A stretch of DNA of 64,000 bases from CBDBLK01 sp965243145 (lineage in GTDB: Bacteria; Bdellovibrionota; Bacteriovoracia; Bacteriovoracales; Bacteriovoracaceae). Shown here one piece after another: positions 43,142-51,280 of the stretch (the first letter of the stretch is position 1; each line of letters begins with the position of its first letter). The stretch spans positions 1,674,001-1,738,000 of the forward strand of contig CBDEUB010000002.1 of NCBI GenBank assembly GCA_965243145.1, read 5' to 3'. The notes beneath the pieces are model-generated. The model did no database searches and was not told the DNA's origin. It saw nothing but the letters and a program-made list of their open reading frames with translations. The position numbers and the translations under genes are program-made.

Positions 43142-44410
43142 TTAGATATGGCCTTCCAAAAAACTCAAATCTTTTTCCATGCTGGTATCGGCCTTAACTT
43201 GTTCTTCCATTTTATTGATGCCATGAATTACTGAAGAGTGATCCCGCCCTCCGTAGTATTGGGCAATTTCCTTAAATGTCGCGTTAATAAGTTTTTTAGA
43301 GAGGTACCAGGCCACATGGCGGGCCTTAACAATGTCCTTATTGCGCGATTTCGATCGGAGATCGGCCAGGGGGATGCGGTAGTACTGGGAAACCGATTTG
43401 GATATTTGTTCAAGGGTGATGGATTCGGATTCGTCAGGGGGGGCCAAACGCAAAAGTTCGCGGGTTGTTTCAGCATCAATTTCAATGTTCATAACGCTTG
43501 CCGAAGCACTCAGTTTGATCAGACTTCCCTCCAATTCCCGAATACTGGTTTTGACTGAAGAGGCCACCAGGTAGAGAACATCGTCGGGGAGAAAAAAATC
43601 GATCGCCAAGGCCTTTTTCTTGAGAATCGCCATTCTGGTTTCCAAATCTGGCCTTTGAATATCGGTAACCAGGCCCCATTGCAATCGGGTGATGACCCTC
43701 TCTTCAATGCCGTCAATTTCCTTGGGTGCTTTGTCCGAGGTAAAGACCAGCTGTTTTCCCTGGGAGTGCAATTTGTTGAAAATGTGGAAAAATTCTTCCT
43801 GGGTGCTGGTTTTATTTTTCAATTCGTGAATGTCGTCAATCATCAGAACATCAACATTTTCACAATAATGCTTTTGAAATTCGGAAAGCCGCTTATCTTT
43901 AATGGCATCGATCATCCCCTTCATAAATTCCCGTGTGGAAATGAGACAAACCGCCTTTTGGGGGTGACTTTCCGAAATGCCGTTGGCAATGGCCTGGAGC
44001 AAATGGGTTTTGCCCAGGCCCGAATGACCGTAGAGGTAGAGACAGGGGTATTTGCCCTCTTTTCCGGGAGACTGGGCGACGGCACGGGCGGCGGCAAAGG
44101 AAAGGCCATTGGATGGGCCAACTACGAAAGAGTCAAAGGTTTTGTCGGGGTCGATAGAAATTTCATTATTTTTGGATTGTTCTATGTGTTCAATATACTT
44201 TGATTCAACCGTCGACATGAGGTCATCTTTAGTCGGGTTGAGATCGAGGCCCAAACTGAAGTGGGGTTTGGGTACTTTTTCCTTGGGGCCGTTTTGTAGG
44301 TTTTTTGGGGAATGTTCCGCAGGGCCTTTTTGGGGCAAAGGAGGGGATTCTCCCTGTTGGGAAGTGCCGGTGCTGCGAAAAAATCGGTTGAAGGGAAATT
44401 TGTCCGTCAT
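43142..44410 (-). CDS. dnaA: chromosomal replication initiator DnaA
   Basis: DnaA binds the boxes in oriC and opens the DNA. Visible parts are the AAA+ domain (DKTFDSFVVGPSN, Walker A YGHSGLGKTHLLQA, Walker B DVLMIDDIHEL) and the C-terminal DNA-binding domain IV with GGRDHSSVIHGINKM. I chose the ATG at 44410 (422 residues); a TTG start at 44464 adds 18. The first 100 residues are Pro/Lys/Gln-rich, and the usual globular domain I, which binds DnaB and regulators, is not recognisable. The IS110 element ends nine bases downstream. Confidence 0.95.
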   Translation of the reverse strand: MTDKFPFNRFFRSTGTSQQGESPPLPQKGPAEHSPKNLQNGPKEKVPKPHFSLGLDLNPTKDDLMSTVESKYIEHIEQSKNNEISIDPDKTFDSFVVGPSNGLSFAAARAVAQSPGKEGKYPCLYLYGHSGLGKTHLLQAIANGISESHPQKAVCLISTREFMKGMIDAIKDKRLSEFQKHYCENVDVLMIDDIHELKNKTSTQEEFFHIFNKLHSQGKQLVFTSDKAPKEIDGIEERVITRLQWGLVTDIQRPDLETRMAILKKKALAIDFFLPDDVLYLVASSVKTSIRELEGSLIKLSASASVMNIEIDAETTRELLRLAPPDESESITLEQISKSVSQYYRIPLADLRSKSRNKDIVKARHVAWYLSKKLINATFKEIAQYYGGRDHSSVIHGINKMEEQVKADTSMEKDLSFLEGHI

Positions 44411-44488
44411 TGTGGGCAGGATTGTGCCATCAAAGTGGCCTAAAAATAAGGCGTGGCCTGGCAAAATTTTGCGTAAAATCGAATGGCC

Positions 44489-45049
44489 TCAATTTGGTCG
44501 GCACACAAAGCTGGCCGAAAGAAAGCCGATAACTTTACTCAGAAAAAATGGAAATACTATGGGGCCGCTGGAACCGGGCGGGAACAAGGTGCGTTCTATA
44601 GCGCTGTCTATAATAAGTTTGTAAAGGGTAAATTCTCCGACAATGAGAATTGTTGCTGTGCCGTAGTAGCGAGGAGTTGAAAAATTGGTATTGACCGATT
44701 GGCAAATGTAGGCAAAATCAATGCCCGCAAGGGCCAAAGTGGTCAGAAAAATGGTCTTCATGGGGTAGGAGGAAATAATTCCTGCAATTTGTATTTCTTC
44801 TGCCCCAAGGGCAATTTTGGCGTAGATTTCATCTCTCTCGTTACATGTTCTCAGGGTGTCAAAGTTTGGGATGGCGAGTTCGGACTTGAATTTGTCGAGG
44901 GGGCCGTCGCGGCCCTCTATTTTGCAGCGGGGATTTCCGTTTTTATCCAGAAGAATGGCGGTGTATTGGTGGGCATTGGCCCAAAGTAGGCCAGAAAGGC
45001 CCATGCACAAGAGACACAATAGGATTTTTATATCGTGTCTCTTTCGCAT
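44489..45049 (-). CDS. secreted/membrane protein, diverged YVPQHLQE-type relative
   Basis: A 186-residue protein with an ATG at 45049 after AAAGGAA and a signal peptide ending near WANA. The layout LLDKNGNPRCKIEG ... LRTCNERDEIYAKIAL parallels FLMNEDRELRCQL ... FRPCGEDDVKYAKI in the protein at 26811. Two or three membrane helices follow. I infer a distant third member of that family. Function unknown. It lies between dnaA and another secreted protein, all on the minus strand. Confidence 0.6.
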   Translation of the reverse strand: MRKRHDIKILLCLLCMGLSGLLWANAHQYTAILLDKNGNPRCKIEGRDGPLDKFKSELAIPNFDTLRTCNERDEIYAKIALGAEEIQIAGIISSYPMKTIFLTTLALAGIDFAYICQSVNTNFSTPRYYGTATILIVGEFTLYKLIIDSAIERTLFPPGSSGPIVFPFFLSKVIGFLSASFVCRPN

Positions 45050-45095
45050 GGGTTTTTCCTTTATTGGGATAGTGTTTTAACTACTTGCACCATTC

Positions 45096-45473
45096 TCAAC
45101 TGTTTGGAGGTTGTTGCAACGGAGAACAACTTATCACCGGAACAATGGTTTTGGCCCGGTATTGGTCAAAGCTTCTAATCAAAAATGTGCAGGAATAGAT
45201 AGGTGTACTCCCTGTTGGGTAGTAAACCCGAACCGCGGTGTTGAAATGGAGCCAACCAAGTTCGGTTCCGTCATTGCGGCTAGGCCTTACAGACACGACT
45301 TCAATTTCGTCGGCGTTCTTAAACCTGGGTTCAACCTCGTCGAGTATGAGGCCATAAGAAACCTGTAATCCGTTTACAGTGGCGTAGGTTGCCTCGTCCT
45401 GAGTGTTTTGAGCGAACAGGGCCGTGTGGACAAAAAATGCCGAGGCCAAAAGGATGCTTCTAAAGTCTTGCAT
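45096..45473 (-). CDS. small secreted protein of unknown function
   Basis: The 125-residue product starts at ATG 45473 behind a perfect AAGGAGG. It has a signal peptide ending LFAQ and a mature part with a Cys pair near the C-terminus (YSCTFLIRS ... VISCSPLQQ). No family recognised. A near-consensus promoter sits upstream at 45508-45536. Confidence 0.62.
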   Translation of the reverse strand: MQDFRSILLASAFFVHTALFAQNTQDEATYATVNGLQVSYGLILDEVEPRFKNADEIEVVSVRPSRNDGTELGWLHFNTAVRVYYPTGSTPIYSCTFLIRSFDQYRAKTIVPVISCSPLQQPPNS

Positions 45474-45507
45474 GGTCGTTTCCTCCTTTGTCGGTTGATA
45501 GTGGCCC

Positions 45508-45536
45508 AGTCTAACAGTTAAGACTTCTTGTGTCAA
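45508..45536 (-). promoter_or_regulatory. consensus sigma70-type promoter
   Basis: On the minus strand TTGACA (45536-45531), a 17-base spacer and TAGACT (45513-45508) drive the secreted-protein gene at 45473, possibly continuing toward dnaA. A second TTGACA copy lies 17 bases further upstream (45558-45553). Confidence 0.75.
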
Positions 45537-45693
45537 GAAAAATCTTATCAAGTGTCAAAACCGTGTAATTTTTACCCGATTGGCCTTGAAATGGGAAGGC
45601 CAAAATATCTTCCTGGCATATCCGCTTGACTTCGCTGAAATCCACTATAAACTGATCGGGTTTAATTTGCAGGGAATTGAGGAAGGGCCTTTT

Positions 45694-45846
45694 ATGACGA
45701 AGAGAACTTGGCAACCCAAAAAGAAAAAACGCCTGCGCGTGCACGGTTTTTTAGAACGGATGTCCTCTCCTGGGGGGAAGAAAGTCCTCCAGGCCCGCAG
45801 GGCCAAGGGGCGGCAGCAGCTCACTGTGACAACAGGTTCCAAATAA
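45694..45846 (+). CDS. rpmH: 50S ribosomal protein L34
   Basis: The 50-residue protein MTKRTWQPKKKKRLRVHGF... has the L34 signature and highly basic composition. I use the ATG at 45694 behind GAGGAAGG; the 38 codons upstream in frame are not family-like. It heads the conserved rpmH-rnpA-yidD-yidC run. Confidence 0.96.
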   Translation: MTKRTWQPKKKKRLRVHGFLERMSSPGGKKVLQARRAKGRQQLTVTTGSK

Positions 45847-45853
45847 GGTTTTT

Positions 45854-46219
45854 GTGGAACATTTCGGGTTTGGCAAAGAGAGAAGGCTGCTGACTTCGCA
45901 GGATTTTGGCCGTTTGCGCACGGGTGCTCGCCTGGCCCAATCGTCTTATTTTAGGGCCTATTACCGGAGCACTGCCACCAAATCTTCCCACACCCGCATT
46001 GGCCTTTCCGTCTCCAAAAAAGTGGGCAAAGCGGTGACTCGCAACCGGGTCAAGCGCCACTTGAGGGAGGAATTTCGCCTTTCCCTCCACAGGGAAAAGG
46101 GCCTTGATGTGCTTTTTGTGGTTTCTCCCAGGATTCGGCCCATTCTCCTTAAAGGCCAACAGGGCCTGGCGCTGATGCGCAAAAATTTTCGCTCTCTTTT
46201 GCATGAAGTTTTTAACTAA
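45854..46219 (+). CDS. rnpA: ribonuclease P protein component
   Basis: RnpA assists the RNase P RNA in trimming tRNA 5' ends. The 121-residue basic protein starts with GTG at 45854, seven bases after rpmH. It has the family's RIGLSVSKKVGKAVTRNRVKR motif split over residues 48-68, then LREEFR. It overlaps yidD by 17 bases. Confidence 0.95.
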   Translation: MEHFGFGKERRLLTSQDFGRLRTGARLAQSSYFRAYYRSTATKSSHTRIGLSVSKKVGKAVTRNRVKRHLREEFRLSLHREKGLDVLFVVSPRIRPILLKGQQGLALMRKNFRSLLHEVFN

Positions 46220-46460
46220 AAATCCCCTTAGAGTGGGCCTTATAGGCCTCATTCAGTTCTATCGGGCCGGAATTTCGCCCTTTTTGGGCGTAAACTGCCG
46301 TTTTTCCCCGACTTGTAGCGGGTACGCCCTGCAATTGCTTCGAGAATTTCCCATTCACCTGGCCCTGTGGTATTCCGCCAAGCGGGTTTTAAAATGCCAT
46401 CCCTTTTGTAGCGGGGGGGAAGACCCGGTTCCTCAAATTCCCAAGGGAGCAGGACGGTAA
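46203..46460 (+). CDS. yidD: membrane protein insertion efficiency factor YidD
   Basis: YidD is a small membrane-associated helper of YidC. The 85-residue protein shows the family block YRAGISPFLGVNCRFSPTCS with its conserved Cys residues, then ALWYSAKRVLKCHPF and a final GGEDPVP. It overlaps rnpA and ends two bases before yidC. Confidence 0.95.
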   Translation: MKFLTKNPLRVGLIGLIQFYRAGISPFLGVNCRFSPTCSGYALQLLREFPIHLALWYSAKRVLKCHPFCSGGEDPVPQIPKGAGR

Positions 46461-46462
46461 TC

Positions 46463-47929
46463 GTGGAACTCTCGGATCAGAAGCGCGCTTTTTTGGCGGT
46501 CATTTTGTCGGGCCTGGTTCTCCTGGTTTGGCAGGTGTATTTTACGCCTCCCCCTCTGGCCCCCGTCCCCCAGACCACTTCCACGCCATCAGAGCAACGG
46601 ATTCCTGTTGCGCCAATAGCTTCACCCCGTCCTGTTGAGGCCAAAAACGGGGATCGGGCACGGCCCATCGCTGAAGTGGAGATGGTTCACGGAGAGCACT
46701 CCTTTCTTCTCGGCAGCGATTTGTCCGTGCGCAGGGCCTACAACCCCAACCAAAACAGCGACTTTGCCCAGATTACGGGGGCGAATCCTTTGAAAATTCA
46801 GGCCGTTCGGGACGGTCAGGCGGTGGATTTGGCCTTTGAGAATATGCACACTTCTGCCGACGGAAGGAGTGTCGAGGGCCTTAACTCCGAGTTGGGAATT
46901 ACCTTTAAAGGGTACTTGGACGAATACGGCCGCTTGCAAATTTCTCTCTCTTCGGCCCGGCCCTATCAGTACCGCCTGGCCTATACCACCCGTGCGGACG
47001 ACTTGGGCAACAACCGGATACGCCAGTATGTGGTTCACACCCAGGGGGTAGAGCGATTTAATGTGGGCAGCGAGGAATTGGCCGATGGAAGTGTCAACTT
47101 TGTGGGCATCGACCACTATTATCACCTCTTTGCCTTCGCTCTCAAAGAGCGAGCGGTGGCCCGGTACAGAAGTTTTATTAACGGGAATATGTGGGTTGAT
47201 TTTGTAGGCCCCACACAAAATTTTGAGGGCCTCCTGGCCTACACCAAGAAAAATTACGACCACTTGGCGGCGCTGGGAAACAATTTGGAACTGTCGGTGG
47301 ATTTTGGGTTTTTTGCCATTTTGGCCATTCCCATTCTGCGCGGGTTGCAGTTCTTTTACGACTACTTTCCCAACTATGGCGTGGCAATTATTTTTCTCAC
47401 CCTGATTATCCGGCTGATCACTTTCCCGCTCCAGTTTAAAAGTTTCAAGTCGATGAAGAAAATGCAGGTGATTGGGCCAGAGTTGCAGAAACTCAAGCAA
47501 AAATACGCCAAAGACCCCCAGCGGATGCAGAAGGAAACCGTCGAATTGTTCCGCAAGACGGGGGCCAACCCGCTGGGGGGGTGTTTCCCTTTGCTGTTGC
47601 AAATGCCGATTTTTTTCGCTTTTTATCAGGTGCTGGCCAGTGCGGTGGAGTTGGTTCAGGCCCCTTTTATCCTGTGGATTACCGACTTGTCGGAAAAAGA
47701 CCCCTACTATATTCTTCCCGTTCTCATGGGCCTGGCCATGTTGGGGCAGACCAAACTTAACCCCTCCAGCGTGACGATGGATTCCACCCAGCAGAAAATC
47801 ATGCTGATCATGCCCATCGTGTTTACCTTTATTATGAAGGATTTTCCCGCTGGCCTTAACCTCTATATTTTCGTTTCAACCCTGTTTGGAATTGTTCAAC
47901 AGTTGGTGGTTTACAAAGCAATTGATTAA
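46463..47929 (+). CDS. yidC: membrane protein insertase YidC
   Basis: YidC inserts and folds inner-membrane proteins. The 488-residue protein starts with GTG at 46463. It has an N-terminal membrane helix (FLAVILSGLVLLVWQVYF), a periplasmic beta domain of about 240 residues and then the five-helix core with RLITFPLQFKSFKSMKKMQ, GGCFPLLLQMPIFFAFYQVL and MPIVFTFIMKDFPAGLNLY. This is the Gram-negative form. jag, which often follows, is missing; instead a convergent accessory patch begins. Confidence 0.96.
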   Translation: MELSDQKRAFLAVILSGLVLLVWQVYFTPPPLAPVPQTTSTPSEQRIPVAPIASPRPVEAKNGDRARPIAEVEMVHGEHSFLLGSDLSVRRAYNPNQNSDFAQITGANPLKIQAVRDGQAVDLAFENMHTSADGRSVEGLNSELGITFKGYLDEYGRLQISLSSARPYQYRLAYTTRADDLGNNRIRQYVVHTQGVERFNVGSEELADGSVNFVGIDHYYHLFAFALKERAVARYRSFINGNMWVDFVGPTQNFEGLLAYTKKNYDHLAALGNNLELSVDFGFFAILAIPILRGLQFFYDYFPNYGVAIIFLTLIIRLITFPLQFKSFKSMKKMQVIGPELQKLKQKYAKDPQRMQKETVELFRKTGANPLGGCFPLLLQMPIFFAFYQVLASAVELVQAPFILWITDLSEKDPYYILPVLMGLAMLGQTKLNPSSVTMDSTQQKIMLIMPIVFTFIMKDFPAGLNLYIFVSTLFGIVQQLVVYKAID

Positions 47930-47957
47930 ACGAGTTGTTGAGTAAGTGGTTCTTTAA

Positions 47958-48461
47958 TCAGGGGCCTGCCTTCATGATCCTTTCATTTTGTTTTTGGATT
48001 TTAGGGTTAATCTTATTTGCTTTGTCCACAAGGTCTATTGGACTGTCGAAAGGTGGATTGCAATAGGAAAAAACGCTTCCCGCACATAAAGTAAAATCGC
48101 CGCTACCAATAATATCCATACCGATGAGGATGTTAATTTCATCTCCAAGTTCGCCTTCTCTTACTTCTACCTGTTGAAATTCAACATTATTGGGAAGCAA
48201 GATATTGATTAAATAGTTATCCACAATTGCCGAACCGTGAACTCCCCGCACTTCGCTTCGGTCGATAGGAAGCAATTGCAATTTAGGGGCAAAATTACTG
48301 GATATAACAGAATTTGTTGCTCCTGTATCCCAAAGGGCCTTCCCTTCCAAAGATTGAGGGCCAAAAAAGTTGGTGACTTTACAAGGTGTGATAATTGATC
48401 GTTGTCTTTGGGGGTATTTAGAAGTGAAGGCGGAGTGAAGAGGCCTAGGCCGAACGGGCAT
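47958..48461 (-). CDS. retropepsin-like aspartic protease
   Basis: A 167-residue protein with the aspartic protease motif ALWDTGATNSVIS near residue 43 and the second half INILIGMDIIGSGDF, as in retropepsin-like bacterial proteases that work as dimers. No signal peptide is apparent. It overlaps the upstream small gene by 17 bases. Such proteases often pair with a DUF5678-type small protein, as here; substrate unknown. Confidence 0.75.
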   Translation of the reverse strand: MPVRPRPLHSAFTSKYPQRQRSIITPCKVTNFFGPQSLEGKALWDTGATNSVISSNFAPKLQLLPIDRSEVRGVHGSAIVDNYLINILLPNNVEFQQVEVREGELGDEINILIGMDIIGSGDFTLCAGSVFSYCNPPFDSPIDLVDKANKINPKIQKQNERIMKAGP

Positions 48462-48693
48462 TTTTGAACCCTACCCGAGAGTGAAAAAAAGCTATATCGT
48501 CCTCGACAACCCGTTTAACCAAGAAAGTCCCTAATTCATGATTTTTTCTAGTTTGATTAATAGCTTCTAGCTGCTCATTAAAAACGCCAAGCACTTCATG
48601 GCCCTTGATGACAATAAATTTACCCTCGTATTTTTTGAGGAAATCTGCCTTATTGGCACGGTAATACTCAAACTCTCTTTTTAAATCGGTCAT
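48445..48693 (-). CDS. DUF5678-like small protein paired with protease
   Basis: An 82-residue protein with the DUF5678-type core FLKKYEGKFIVIKGHEVLGVF followed by an alpha-helix (residues 42-52). The gene overlaps the retropepsin-like gene and is probably translated with it. Function unknown. The message may have a short leader, because no Shine-Dalgarno is visible before the ATG at 48693. Confidence 0.65.
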   Translation of the reverse strand: MTDLKREFEYYRANKADFLKKYEGKFIVIKGHEVLGVFNEQLEAINQTRKNHELGTFLVKRVVEDDIAFFHSRVGFKNARSA

Positions 48694-48721
48694 ATATCAT
48701 TTTACCATATCATTATTAAAA

Positions 48722-48740
48722 TGCGGCCCTAAAGACCGCA
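48722..48740 (-). terminator. possible terminator upstream of the DUF5678 gene
   Basis: On the minus strand TGCGGTC pairs with GGCCGCA around a five-base loop and is followed by TTTT. It could stop transcription arriving from the IS1595 element. Confidence 0.5.
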
Positions 48741-48835
48741 CCCATCGGCCAAAGCGTCAGGGGATGTTGGTTTTGAATATGGGCCATCTTATGGATCAAA
48801 GTCAAAATAAGGCCCAATCGGCCGTGTAAAAAATA

Positions 48836-49839
48836 CTTGCTTATCCGTTTAAAGCATGTATAGTTATGGGATTGGCAGCACAGCATGCCTTGAGTGCCCT
48901 AGAAAAAAGTCCCTGCGCATCGTGTCGCCTGTTGAAACGGTAAACGAACTCCGCCAGGTAGTAGTTCAAATACTTTGCCCTAACACCGTGATGAGTTCCT
49001 AAAATCCATGTCTTCGCATTTGCTATAAATCTCGATACCCACGGCAAGTGTTCATCAAGTCTATTTGGGTTTGCCAACATGTCTCTTGAGTCAAAATAGT
49101 ATCCCAATGGCCTATTATGAATGTATGCCTTGGCACCGTCTGTCTTGAGTTTGCTTCCCTTCTCCAGTGCCTCTTCAAAAAATTTCCTGGTCTCTTTTCG
49201 AGTTTCCCTACCCATATAAACTTTCGCCAATCCGGCCTTTTGGCAGATATTCCCGTTTTTTCCAATAAATTCTTTGGCCTCAACTGCGACTAAAACCCTC
49301 TCCTGATTGTTCCTGGCCCTTTTGCCAAAAGCTGTACCATCAAGTTCGACCACTCCTTTGAGTTTCTGATCCTTATCTCTCTGCCAAAGCGCCCTCCGAA
49401 TTTTTTTGGTGAGGTTAAGCGCAGTCTCGTAGCGAGTAAGTCCCAAATGGCGTTGGAGTTCCAAAGCAGAAATGCCCCTTTTGCCAGAGGTAATCAGGTA
49501 TATGGCCCTCAACCAGGTGAGGATGGGGAGGTGAGACCTGTGCATGATAGTCCCCGCACGGAGGCGGATTTGCTGTTTGCAGCTTTTGCACTGCCTTACT
49601 TCTGGCCGAGTGTGGATGTGAAAGAAGTTTTGGCATTGGCAATGGGGGCATTTAAACCCTTTTTTGCCAAAACGACACTTCCACAGCAGTTCTCTGGCCT
49701 TTTCTTCGTTAGAAATTTTGGAGAAGAATCCCGAGATAGAGATTTTTTTGTAGTCCACGACACGCTCCTTGGGTTGTGATTTCAATAACTTGGACTTATT
49801 TAACTACGATAAATTCCATGTGTAAAGCGGACAAGCAGG
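48836..49839. mobile_element. IS1595-family insertion sequence
   Basis: A 1,004-bp element with 12-bp imperfect inverted ends, CTTGCTTATCCG (48836-48847) and CGGACAAGCAGG (49828-49839), agreeing at 10 of 12 positions. It is flanked by a direct repeat AAAAAATA (48828-48835 and 49840-49847), the 8-bp duplication expected for IS1595. It holds one intact transposase. It sits about 100 bases upstream of the first DGR target gene. Confidence 0.88.
48841..49785 (-). CDS. IS1595-family transposase
   Basis: The 314-residue protein has an N-terminal zinc ribbon (CPHC ... CKSC), a helix-turn-helix (ALELQRHLGLTRYETALNL) and an ISXO2-like DDE domain starting VVELDGTAFG, with a second Asp in KTDGAKAYIH and a C-terminal YYLAEFVYRFNRR. 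The stop codon lies inside the left inverted repeat. No frameshift is visible, so it may be active. Confidence 0.92.
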   Translation of the reverse strand: MKSQPKERVVDYKKISISGFFSKISNEEKARELLWKCRFGKKGFKCPHCQCQNFFHIHTRPEVRQCKSCKQQIRLRAGTIMHRSHLPILTWLRAIYLITSGKRGISALELQRHLGLTRYETALNLTKKIRRALWQRDKDQKLKGVVELDGTAFGKRARNNQERVLVAVEAKEFIGKNGNICQKAGLAKVYMGRETRKETRKFFEEALEKGSKLKTDGAKAYIHNRPLGYYFDSRDMLANPNRLDEHLPWVSRFIANAKTWILGTHHGVRAKYLNYYLAEFVYRFNRRHDAQGLFSRALKACCAANPITIHALNG

Positions 49840-49938
49840 AAAAAATACCTGGTTAAGTCAAACACTTGATTTAAGGGATCGTTTGAAATATCTATCTCAT
49901 AACAAAAGGCAAAAAACTGTCTCAAAAAGGGGGGTATT

Positions 49939-51126
49939 GTGGGTTTTTTCAAGAATGTGGCCATATTTAACGCTTTAAATCTTTTTCTATTTTCTCTGGC
50001 CTTGTGCCATTTGGTGGACAGGGTTGAGGCATCGGGAAAGAAGGACTGCCTGGAAATTCTCAGGAAATTGAATTGGGTGGGGATCGTCGATTCCCGTTGG
50101 GCGCTGGATGGTGTGGATAACATTCATGCCCAACTGGAATCCGTTGTGCGGCAGGGGAAGGGTGGCAATTTGGCGGAGGCGGCAGAGGTTTGGATGGGGC
50201 AGGGTGGGGATGCGGAACTGAAAGCGGGTTTTTTGCTGACCCAAATTGGTTCCGAACAGGGGCGGTTTGAGCACTATTTAAAGCTGGTTCCGGCATCTGA
50301 ACGGGAAGCGGTATGGGGAATTATCAATAGGGACACCTCGTTTGGGGTGTTTAGGGATTTGGCGCGCAAGTCGGGTGTGGATGAAGCACTGTTTGATCGC
50401 GGAGTGTTGGAGAGTTTTCTCTTCCCCAAGACCTTTTCTCCCACGGGAGGGAGGGAAGGTGCCAGGGAATTTGTGATGGGGGAAGGTAAGGGAGAAGTCG
50501 AGACTGTGCTCACCAAACCGTTTGAAGCGCAGGCGACCCAGGTGACGCAACTTCAGTATGCGCTGGTGATGGGAGAGAATCCGTCTTATTTTGTGGGTTC
50601 AGGGCAAGAAATAGTGATGAATGGCAAGAAGATCAAGGTTGCCTTTAACCGTCCGGTGGAGAGCGTGTCGTGGGAGAATGCCCAGAGGTTTGTGGAGAAA
50701 TTAAATCAACTGCAAAACAATTACATTTATAGATTGCCGACGGAGGCGGAGTGGGAGTATATGGCGCGAGGGGGTACGGAGAGCACTTACTCGTTTGGGA
50801 ATGATAAGGGCGCACTTCCTCAACACGGATGGTCTTACGACAATTCAAGTGGGCAGACTCACCCGGTGGCGGAACTTTCGCCGAACCCGTTTGGACTCTA
50901 CGACACCCATGGCAATGTGTGGGAATGGGTAGAGGATGCATACGCTGCAAAACTGTTGGGAGGAACTGATCCGTTGCAAAGCTCCGGGCGCGACCGCGTC
51001 GTTCGTGGCGGCAGTTGGTACGACTACGCGCAGTACTTGCGTTCTGCGAATCGCGGCCACGGCTTCCCTGGCGGCAGGTACAACAATGTTGGTTTCCGCC
51101 TTTTGAGGACACCTGTAACCCTGTAG
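49939..51126 (+). CDS. DGR target protein 1: secreted FGE/SUMF1-fold (C-type-lectin-like) variable protein
   Basis: The 395-residue protein starts with GTG at 49939 after AAAAGGGGGG and has a signal peptide in its first 30 residues. The middle is unique and helical (about 40-170). An FGE-sulfatase domain covers about 175-395, with TQVTQLQYALVMGENPS, RLPTEAEWEYMARGG, FGLYDTHGNVWEWVEDAY and the ending RVVRGGSW ... VGFRLLRTPVTL. That C-terminal end is the variable repeat (50992-51087), shared with the protein at 59313. In known DGRs this fold displays varied residues for ligand binding. The catalytic role of true formylglycine enzymes is not implied. Confidence 0.9.
   Translation: MGFFKNVAIFNALNLFLFSLALCHLVDRVEASGKKDCLEILRKLNWVGIVDSRWALDGVDNIHAQLESVVRQGKGGNLAEAAEVWMGQGGDAELKAGFLLTQIGSEQGRFEHYLKLVPASEREAVWGIINRDTSFGVFRDLARKSGVDEALFDRGVLESFLFPKTFSPTGGREGAREFVMGEGKGEVETVLTKPFEAQATQVTQLQYALVMGENPSYFVGSGQEIVMNGKKIKVAFNRPVESVSWENAQRFVEKLNQLQNNYIYRLPTEAEWEYMARGGTESTYSFGNDKGALPQHGWSYDNSSGQTHPVAELSPNPFGLYDTHGNVWEWVEDAYAAKLLGGTDPLQSSGRDRVVRGGSWYDYAQYLRSANRGHGFPGGRYNNVGFRLLRTPVTL
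50992..51087 (+). repeat. DGR variable repeat VR1 (32 codons)
   Basis: It aligns without gaps to 60585-60680. Thirteen of 32 codons differ, at 17 bases, all in first or second codon positions. Several differing codons still contain A (AAT, AAC, CAG), as expected if the template has AAC/AAT-type codons. The flanks before and after are near-identical with only drift-like changes. Confidence 0.92.
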
Positions 51127-51164
51127 TACTTTTACCCTCTTGCCCTTGGGCGTAAGTCTTCTGA

Positions 51165-51189
51165 GCAGCGCCGCGAAGCGTGCGCTTGC
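51165..51189 (+). other. post-VR hairpin (DGR), copy 1
   Basis: About 40 bases after the target 1 stop, GCAGCGC and GCGCTTGC pair around an inner CGC-GAA-GCG hairpin. The same block follows VR2 with a longer stem. Hairpins just after the VR aid retrohoming in known DGRs. Confidence 0.65.
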
Positions 51190-51240
51190 GAGAGGAGTGT
51201 TGATTTAAGCATTTTTACTTGCTAAATATTTTGCTAATAT

Positions 51241-51256
51241 GTACCATATTAGGTAC
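51241..51256 (+). promoter_or_regulatory. likely operator of the toxin-antitoxin operon
   Basis: An inverted repeat GTACC-ATATTA-GGTAC lies directly after a TAATAT -10-like hexamer (51235-51240), where a repressor would block transcription of its own operon. Confidence 0.55.
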
Positions 51257-51280
51257 ATTTGTCTTTGTTGGGAGATTCTG

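Noticed and set aside
46622..47602. Long open frame antisense to yidC (326 codons)
   Set aside because: Shadow of yidC; composition is unlike a real protein and no start signal is present.
48836..49839. IS1595 element as the source of transposase for the MITEs
   Set aside because: Both make 8-bp duplications, but the ends differ (CYTGCTTRTCCG against GTAAxTxCTCAC), so I do not link them.
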